From the NCBI GenBank assembly GCA_047611425.1, contig JBLFWJ010000082.1:1-14329 (forward strand): a stretch of 14,329 bases of DNA, given 5' to 3'. Below, one piece after another: positions 6,987-13,700 of the stretch. Each line of letters opens with the position of its first letter. Position 1 is the stretch's first letter. Source of the DNA: JBLFWJ01 sp047611425. Lineage in GTDB: Bacteria; Bacteroidota; Bacteroidia; UBA10329. The notes beneath the pieces were generated by a model, which worked only from the letters and a program-made list of their open reading frames with translations, searched no databases and was not told the DNA's origin. The position numbers and the translations under genes are program-made.

Positions 6987-7331
6987 AAGAGCAGCTATTC
7001 CTGTCATATAGATATGTTGCGGATACTTGGAATTACACCTCGATACGAGATCAAATGGTTTGAAGCTGCGTTACCAATTTCCTTGTACGATTACAGACAT
7101 CCACAGGTTGGATTAGCGTTTCGATTCTACAATATCACTATCGGTTCCGATAATATTCTTCCATTCTTCTTTCCCATTGATGTCTACAGCGGAAACATCT
7201 ACGCAAGTGTGAAAATCACACTGTTCAATAATCCTGCTTGTCGGACAAAAAAGAATAGAGGAGGGAAAAGCAAGACGAAACGATTACCTATTAAAAAGGG
7301 AAGTGCAGTGGATTGTCCTGCGTTTAATTGA
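6987..7331 (+). pseudogene. C-terminal remnant of an outer-membrane beta-barrel protein (DUF5723-like)
   Basis: An open frame from just after TAA 6984-6986 to TGA at 7331; the first ATG is at 7014 (105 codons). The sequence reads ITPRYEIKWFEAALPISLY, then GLAFRFYNITIGSDNILPFF, then DVYSGNIYASVKITLF, then a basic tail. That is the alternating-strand pattern of the last strands of a Bacteroidota outer-membrane barrel, where 'GLxxRxxxxTIGSDN' and 'DVYxxNIYxxLKxxx' close the protein; the DUF5723 group is the nearest family I can recall (from memory). Such proteins are several hundred residues long and have a signal peptide; neither is present, and the frame is closed at 6984. It is therefore a 5'-deleted remnant and not a functional small protein. 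The barrel motifs are clear, the family name is less so. Confidence 0.6.
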
Positions 7332-7384
7332 ATGCAGTGAAGAGAAAGTACGGAAAGAGGTGGTTGATGATTGAAAGTTAATGG

Positions 7385-7582
7385 TCAGTTGAGCTTGATG
7401 CCATGCTTGGAAAGCAGACCCGGCAATCCATCCAAAGAGAATCGTGCACCTTTCATTCTATTTCTTTCGGGTTCAATTGCAAAATGTGAAGCGGATCTGA
7501 AATCAACTTTTTCCAAGTTGGTTTCCTCGAAGACGGCTTTTGACAAATCACAATCGTCAAAACTCGACTTAGAAAGATTGGC
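7385..7582 (-). pseudogene. C-terminal remnant of a pentapeptide-repeat protein
   Basis: Read on the minus strand from 7582 to the TGA at 7387-7385, this encodes 65 residues. The first 35 fall in perfect pentapeptide-repeat register: ANLSK SSFDD CDLSK AVFEE TNLEK VDFRS ASHFA, with Leu/Phe at every fifth central position. A typical closing segment follows (NRMKGARFSLDGLPGLLSKHGIKLN). Pentapeptide-repeat proteins form a right-handed quadrilateral beta-helix, and most members are a few hundred residues. Here the frame has no start codon and the repeat pattern stops where the CoA-transferase sequence begins. The long plus-strand frame that covers this segment is its antisense shadow. It is convergent with the barrel remnant (54 bases between their stops), as two normal neighbouring genes would be. 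Confidence 0.75.
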
Positions 7583-8573
7583 GGGCCCGTTGGCTACGTT
7601 ATGGATGGCTCAACAAGGGGCTGAGGTAATCAAAGTTGAAAGCCCTCATTCTCCGGATCCAGTTCGTTTCTATCCGCCAATGAAAAATGGTGTCTCTGTC
7701 TTTTACAGTGCATTAAATGCTGGTAAGAAGAGCATTTCGCTGGATTATCGATCAGATGAAGGAAGGGAGCAGATTCTAAAATTGGTAGAGTCTGCAGATG
7801 TGGTAATGGAACAATTTCGCCCTGGAGTAATGGGGAAGTTTGGGCTTGGCTACGACCAATTGAAAGCTCGAAATCCTAAGGTCGTTTTAGTGTCGATTAC
7901 TGGTTATGGCCAAGAAGGCGAAATGGCCAACATGCCGGGACATGATCTAAATTACTTGGCGTATTCAGGAATGCTGGATGGCCTTCGTGATAAGGATGGA
8001 GCTCCGGCTATTCCAAAAGCACAATTAGCGGATGTTTCCGGTGGTTCGATGATGGCTCTGAATGCTGTTAACTCGGCTTTGCTGCATAAGGAAAGAACTG
8101 GAGAAGGCCAGCACATCGATGTTTCAATGGCAAAAAACGTATCTGTTCTTCAATCTCTTCGAATTGCTGAAGAGCTTGAAGTTGATTTACCAGGCGAACA
8201 TCTTTCTGGAAGATTGGCATGCTATAATGTTTACAAATGTGCCGATGGAAAATACGTAGCACTCGGTGCCTTGGAGCCAAAGTTTTGGCAGAAATTCTGC
8301 AATCTAATCGGTCATCCTGAATGGGGCGTGCGGATTTTGGATCAAGATCAAACAGGCCTTAAAAAGGAGGTCGGTGATTTGTTCAATTCAGAGTCCATGA
8401 GTTATTGGCTCGAAAAACTTGAAAACGAAGGTGTGTGTCTTTCTCCTGTTTTAACGTTGAAAGAAGCAAGCAAACATCCACTTTTTGAATCAGGTTTTCC
8501 GACTTCCTTGGGGAAAGATGAATTGATTGATGCACCAGAACAAGGTGCGAGTAACGATGAGTTATTGGGTTGA
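7575..8573 (+). CDS. CaiB/BaiF CoA-transferase (alpha-methylacyl-CoA racemase-like), 5'-truncated
   Basis: Family III CoA-transferase fold from about RLAGPLATLWMAQQGAEVIKVE onwards, 332 residues. The racemase branch is suggested by GHDLNYLAYSG and LADVSGG: the His (7941-7943) and Asp (8031-8033) are exactly 30 residues apart, as His126 and Asp156 are in mycobacterial methylacyl-CoA racemase. Substrate is unknown; the family moves CoA or inverts 2-methylacyl-CoA thioesters. Full members begin about 15-20 residues earlier with 'LxxLxVLDL', which is missing. The open frame can be read back to a TTG at 7371, but those 68 residues are antisense to the pentapeptide remnant. The first internal ATG is at 7605. 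Loss of the first Rossmann strand and any promoter makes function doubtful. The stop is 1 base from that of the convergent lipoprotein gene. Confidence 0.8.
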   Translation, partial: RLAGPLATLWMAQQGAEVIKVESPHSPDPVRFYPPMKNGVSVFYSALNAGKKSISLDYRSDEGREQILKLVESADVVMEQFRPGVMGKFGLGYDQLKARNPKVVLVSITGYGQEGEMANMPGHDLNYLAYSGMLDGLRDKDGAPAIPKAQLADVSGGSMMALNAVNSALLHKERTGEGQHIDVSMAKNVSVLQSLRIAEELEVDLPGEHLSGRLACYNVYKCADGKYVALGALEPKFWQKFCNLIGHPEWGVRILDQDQTGLKKEVGDLFNSESMSYWLEKLENEGVCLSPVLTLKEASKHPLFESGFPTSLGKDELIDAPEQGASNDELLG

Positions 8574-8574
8574 A

Positions 8575-9891
8575 TTACTCTTTCGGTTCAAAAGAAAGAA
8601 CCTGCAAATAGATCTTAGTTTTCCCCAGCTGACCTGGCAACCAACTTCTTTTTGGATGATTGATCGGTGAGGTGTAATTCGCAAAAAGAAAGCGATGTTT
8701 ATCTAATCTAATTATCGAGGGAAATGCAGTATCACCAGCTCCAGGTAGATCCATAACCCATTCAACTTTTCGAGTCTCTTGGTTTATTTTGAATAGGGCA
8801 GTTGTTTTTGGTGTGAACGAGTAGCCAGTCCAGTTTCTGATTCGTTGGGTCGACATTTTTCGCTTTCTGTTGGTTTTACCAAATGGTTTTTGACCCAGAT
8901 GTCTTCTGCCTATTAAGAATAGATCATCACCATGTCTAAACATTTTTGGAGACATAAAGCAGCGCTGATCCCCAGTGTCTGGAAATTCCCACTTGCTAAG
9001 ATTGTTTGCCGGAGCAAAAACCACATGCGACCCGAATCCAGTTTCATCTCCGTCTTCCAAACGGGTTACGCCCCATAAATTCCCGCTCCGATCAAACTCA
9101 AATGCCGTTTCTGAAACGCCTCCAAAGTAGACTTCACTCGAATCCCCAACAGGCTCCCAATCAATTCCATTGTTGGTTTTTTTAAAGAACAGGCTGACTT
9201 CAGCTTTGCCTTTTACTTCATAATGAGATCCCGAATAACTCGTCATGTAAGTGGAGCCCTTCCTGTTTTTCAAGCTCCAATGAACTTCCCCTTTAGTAAG
9301 CACTTTTTCCGGTTCAGACCACTTTCCATTCCCTGTACTTACATAGTGATCAATGAATTGAGGCTCAAAAGCCGTCATTTTAGTTCCTGCACCGAAGCAA
9401 TAAAAGTGCAATTGCCCATTTATCGGGATAAGGAAGGGTTCCCGAATATCCCGACCAATGAATATTTCGAGCTCCTTTTTCCAGGCTTTTCCATCGTCAG
9501 ATGAGATAATGTAAACACCGGTCTTTTTACTAGCGAAGTGAGTGGGTCCAGTTCTGAAAGCCAGATACAATCGATGATTGAAAATTGTTATCGAAACATT
9601 GTTGTTTGATTTTTGGGGAATAACATCAACAGGAAGATCATAAGAAGGAATGATCCAATAGGGTTGACTTAATGTTGGCTGATAGCTCGAATTGAAGTCA
9701 AAATCCGGATCGTGTTTGGCTGGGTCATCAGGTGAAACCTCAAGCACAGGGAGTAGGGTACTTAAGGTGGTTTGCACCTCAAATGGCTCGATATTGTTCA
9801 TGCTCCATTTTGGTGTAGAACAGGAAACCGATAGGAAGCTTATCCCAAATAAGAGCAGTCGTTTCGCCTTCAATTTCCGCAAAAACTTCAT
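8575..9891 (-). CDS. Sialidase-like beta-propeller lipoprotein
   Basis: A 438-residue lipoprotein. I place the start at ATG 9891, because MKFLRKLKAKRLLLFGISFLSVSC is a complete lipoprotein signal with lipobox LSVSC; a GTG at 9924 would add 11 residues before it. Asp-box-like turns (SSDDGKAWKKE near residue 130, KTNNGIDWEPV near 237), the REPFLIPINGQLHFYCFG block, and the segments FRTGPTHFASKKTGVYI and GGVSETAFEFDRSGNLWGV indicate a sialidase/BNR-type or five-bladed glycosidase-like propeller. The catalytic set of true sialidases (three Arg, Tyr/Glu pair, Asp) cannot be confirmed by eye. Likely location: outer membrane. It might bind or cut a glycan (inference). It is convergent with the CoA-transferase gene, with 1 base between stops. 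Confidence 0.8.
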   Translation of the reverse strand: MKFLRKLKAKRLLLFGISFLSVSCSTPKWSMNNIEPFEVQTTLSTLLPVLEVSPDDPAKHDPDFDFNSSYQPTLSQPYWIIPSYDLPVDVIPQKSNNNVSITIFNHRLYLAFRTGPTHFASKKTGVYIISSDDGKAWKKELEIFIGRDIREPFLIPINGQLHFYCFGAGTKMTAFEPQFIDHYVSTGNGKWSEPEKVLTKGEVHWSLKNRKGSTYMTSYSGSHYEVKGKAEVSLFFKKTNNGIDWEPVGDSSEVYFGGVSETAFEFDRSGNLWGVTRLEDGDETGFGSHVVFAPANNLSKWEFPDTGDQRCFMSPKMFRHGDDLFLIGRRHLGQKPFGKTNRKRKMSTQRIRNWTGYSFTPKTTALFKINQETRKVEWVMDLPGAGDTAFPSIIRLDKHRFLFANYTSPINHPKRSWLPGQLGKTKIYLQVLSFEPKE

Positions 9892-10202
9892 TGAGGTATA
9901 TGGATTCGGATTACTCAATTTCACTGAATAAAATGATCTGATTTTGCATCCTTGATACAGCCAAAATTGGCTTAAAAAATTAGATTTCCGATGGTAATCT
10001 TAAAACCGCTTGGATAAATAGTTGATAGCTCAAGAAACATAGATGCAAAGAATAGCCAACCACAACAGGTATTTTTCGTCTTTTAAACCAAGTTGATTCT
10101 GTAACCGTTTGGTTAGGAAAAACGTGTTAAATTGGAGGATCGAAATCCTTCTGAAGGATAGAGGAGAGAGCCGATTAGTGACCATTGACCGCAGCAACCT
10201 GT
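9892..10202. other. Intergenic region upstream of two divergent genes
   Basis: About 310 bases without a supported gene between the lipoprotein and the small exported protein. It holds a near-palindrome AGCCAAAATTGGCT (9959-9972), an inverted repeat TAACC-GTTT-GGTTA (10102-10115), and two overlapping hairpins at 10136-10159 (entered separately). No sequence fits the full Bacteroidota promoter consensus on either strand; the nearest plus-strand match is TATTTTTC in the 10070s. Frames inside it (for example 10109-10321) are shadows. Confidence 0.4.
10136..10159 (+). other. Overlapping, mutually exclusive hairpins in a leader
   Basis: AGGAT (10136-10140) can pair with ATCCT (10145-10149) around CGAA. 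The same ATCCTT (10145-10150) can instead pair with AAGGAT (10154-10159) around CTG. Both cannot form at once. They lie 44-67 bases before the ATG of the small exported protein that leads the adhesin operon. A switch role is only a possibility; stems are short. Confidence 0.3.
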
Positions 10203-10715
10203 ATGATTACAATTTTACGTTTCAGATACCTCTTCTCGGTATTGCTTTTTCTGTTCCTAATCAATGGGTTAAAAGCCCTTGGTCAAAACGCGGAATTATC
10301 CACATTTATTGGGGAAGTTGAAACTGGATTCACTCAGTCTCATGAAGAAGCGCTTTCATCCGCCAACCTAGAGCAGTATCGCTTAAGAAATTCTAGACGG
10401 CCATTCAAGTTTGAATCTGGAGTCTCATTTGAACTTCTATCAGCAGTTGAGCTAACTGAGGCTGGTTATCTGGTCAATCCTGGAGAATACTTAACCCAAG
10501 CTGACTTAAATCCATTGGTTGATTTTGTATTCAGGCTTGGGCCAACCAATCAATTAGCGATTCGTTCGGTGATTGACCCAAATTCCAAATTGGCAACAAT
10601 CAAAGTTGTACCAGCATCCAACCAGAATAGAATATCTCAGTCTGATCTTCAACAAATGAGTGAAGAAAAGCGAGCATACGTGCTTTCCAATCCCAACATG
10701 TTTCTGATAGAATGA
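10203..10715 (+). CDS. Small exported protein coupled to the giant adhesin gene
   Basis: A 170-residue protein. I choose ATG 10203 over the TTG at 10185, since MITILRFRYLFSVLLFLFLI then gives a clean signal peptide ending near LGQ. The mature part is hydrophilic, with no cysteines, and ends SDLQQMSEEKRAYVLSNPNMFLIE. No domain is recognised. Its stop TGA overlaps the start of the giant adhesin (ATGA, 10712-10715), so the two are almost certainly one transcript with translational coupling. By context it may help fold, export or anchor the adhesin, or be a separate periplasmic partner; this is inference from position only. The leader carries two alternative hairpins. Confidence 0.75.
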   Translation: MITILRFRYLFSVLLFLFLINGLKALGQNAELSTFIGEVETGFTQSHEEALSSANLEQYRLRNSRRPFKFESGVSFELLSAVELTEAGYLVNPGEYLTQADLNPLVDFVFRLGPTNQLAIRSVIDPNSKLATIKVVPASNQNRISQSDLQQMSEEKRAYVLSNPNMFLIE

Positions 10716-13700
10716 TTAACAGGATTCTATATATCACTGTTTTACTCTTGGGAATAATATTTCGAGCGGATGCTCAATGTCCGAACGATAATACATTTTA
10801 CTTAGATCTGACGCCAATCGGTTGCCCTGGCTCAAATAGCTCCACGTGTGTTTGGGGTGGAGAATACGTTACGGTCAACGTAATTGCAGGAAACACCTAC
10901 ACATTTTCAACTTGTGGTGATCCGGCATTTGATACCCAGATTACGCTTTATACCAGTGGAGGAGCATTCCTCGCATTTGACGATGATGGTTGCGGTCTTC
11001 AGTCTACGATAACTTGGGTTGCAACTTTCACGGGAATTGTAAATGTACTTGTTGATCAATTTCCGTGCGATTATAATTTCACTTGCATAACGCTTAATAT
11101 CGATTGCGCTGGTGGAGGCGGAGGTTGCGGAGGTGGTCCTGTTTGTACAGGGCCTGCAGCCGATTTCTGTGCAACCGCATGTAGTCTTGGTAGTCTTAAT
11201 GCTCCGGTTCCATGCCCAACTGGCACAGGTTCTGCTCAAACATGGTGTGGAACAAATACTGGTGCGACTGCGGATAACCCATACACATATCAGCTTGGTT
11301 GTGTAGGTGGTGGGGATATGCCAATCTCCGTGCCGGATGTCTGGTACACGTTTGTTCCAACAGGAAATTCGATTGACATTTCTGTTGCTGGATTAACCAA
11401 TCCTTCAATAGGTCTTTGGAGTGGAGGATGTGGTGGATTGGCTGGAATTGGATGTGCAAACGGTGCTGGGACAGCAAATCTTATTGTTGAGCCCGTTATT
11501 CCTGGAGACACATATTACCTGCAGGTTTCTGGCGGGGCAGTTGGAGACGTTGGAGACTTTGATCTTTCAATAACCAATAGCTTCAATTGTGACATATGTC
11601 TGACAGAGGCAAGTATTACAGCTACTCCGGCACCTACAAACGGGTTCTATCAGAACAATGAGACGGTTACGTTCTGCTACGATCTTGTGACTTGGGAGCA
11701 GCAACTAGTAAATTGGCTACACGGGGTTCAAGTATCGTTTGGCCCAGGTTGGGATCAAACCACATTGACTACAAACCCTCCAGCGGCTCAAGGAGGCAAT
11801 GGTACTTGGTCATGGTATAATACAAATGTGGCAAGTGAGGCGGGAAACGGAACGTTCCCTCCAGGATTCTATTTTGAATCTCCGGCACATAGTGGGGGAG
11901 TGAATAGTACAACTAATCCTGGAGATAGCTGGGGAGATAACGGAACTGGAGGCTGGCAGTTTTGCTGGACAATCACTACTCAAGACTGTCCACCGGGAGT
12001 AGATGGTGCAGACTTAGGGATTAGCGTTACTACGACAGCAGATGGAGAAAGTGGCGATTGGACAAGTTACGCGTGTTCACCTGATCCATCAGTAGATTTT
12101 AACGGCATAATGACATGCTGCCCTGATCCAATTCTTTTGGCTTTAATTGGCAACGATTGTTTTAGCGATTGTCTTGGTTCGGCAACAGTAACGGGAGATG
12201 GTACAGGTCCTTATGATTATTCATGGGTACTGGATTCAAATGGCTCCACTGTTTATACAGATAATGGAAATGCCGGATCAAGCACAGGTTCGAACTTATG
12301 CTCTGGTGACTATACAGTAACGGTTGTAGATCAATTTAATGGATGTACAGCTGATTTAGCTGTTACCATTACGGCTCCAACTGTTTTGGTTTTGGCTCAG
12401 ACAAGCTTGACCAACGAAACTTGCGGAAATTCAAACGGACAAATTGTTGTTGCGGCTTCTGGCGGAACCCCTGGATATACGTATGATATTGGTGGAGTTG
12501 GTCAGGCTTCCGGAACGTTCTCTGGTTTAGCGGCAGGCTCCTACACCGTTACCGTCACTGACGCTGGTCCATGTACAGAACAGCTGGTCATCAATATTGT
12601 CAATAATGGCGGACCAACAGCAGCTATCACCTCACAATTCGATCCTAATTGTAATGGTGGGAATGATGGCTTCTTTACAATTGTCGGAAGTGGCTCTTTG
12701 GCCCCGTATACTTATTCCACAGATGGAGTAAACTTCGGAGCCAGTGGAACTTTCACGGGTCAAGCTGCCGGTACGTACACAATTACAGTTCAGGATGCCT
12801 ATTCATGCCAGACTACAATTAATGTAACGCTGGGTGAGCCGCCTATCCTGGTTATAAATGTTGTTTCTGTTGTTGATGCAACATGTGGTTTGACAAACGG
12901 AGAGATTCATTTAAGTGGGGCCGGAGGAACACCTCCATATTCCTTTAATGTTGGTTCTGGAGCTCAGGCTTCCGGAGATTTTACTGGTTTAGGGGGAGGT
13001 GTTTACACAGCCACTATAAGTGATGTTAACGGCTGTACTTCTTTACTTCCAGTTACCGTTAATGCAGGTAATCTAGTTGCAAATATTACTTCGCAAACAA
13101 ATATTTTGTGCAACGGAGGAACTGGGGCAGTAACAGTTGTCGCATCTGGATCTACCTTACCTTATACATATGATATTGGTTCTGGACCACAAGCGAGTGG
13201 AACATTTACCGGTTTAGGACCGGGAGGTCACACCGTAACTGTGGAAGATGGAGACGGTTGTCAACTTCCAGTCAATTTTACCATTACGGAGCCAAATGCA
13301 CTTACGGGATCTATCAATGGTCAGAGTAATGTAACATGTAATGGGGATGATGATGGAAGCGTAACGGTTGGTGGTTGGGGTGGAACACCACCATATCAGT
13401 ATAATATAGGAGCAGGTAATCAGGCTTCGGGTACGTTTTCGAGTTTAGCTCCAAACAACTATACGGTTGTTATTACAGATGCGAATGGGTGTACTTTCCC
13501 AGTACCTGTTAATATTACAGAGCCATTTGCTTTTGTTTTGGTTGAGAATTATGTGACCAATGCAACTTGCGAGTTGAGCAACGGAGAGATTCAAGTTCAA
13601 GGATGGGGCGGAACACTTCCCGTCACTTTCAATTATGGTTCAGGATGGCAGACTGGTAATCCACATACAATTAGCGGTTTAGCTCCTGGGGCTTATACTA

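Noticed and set aside
7371..7574. N-terminal 68 residues of the apparent 400-residue CoA-transferase frame (TTG start at 7371)
   Set aside because: Antisense to a pentapeptide-repeat coding pattern in perfect register, unlike any family III CoA-transferase N-terminus, and it starts on a TTG without support.
10907..11511. Three minus-strand frames opposite the adhesin head
   Set aside because: Shadows of the giant plus-strand frame; Cys/His/Thr-rich compositions result from reading Gly/Thr/Cys codons in reverse.
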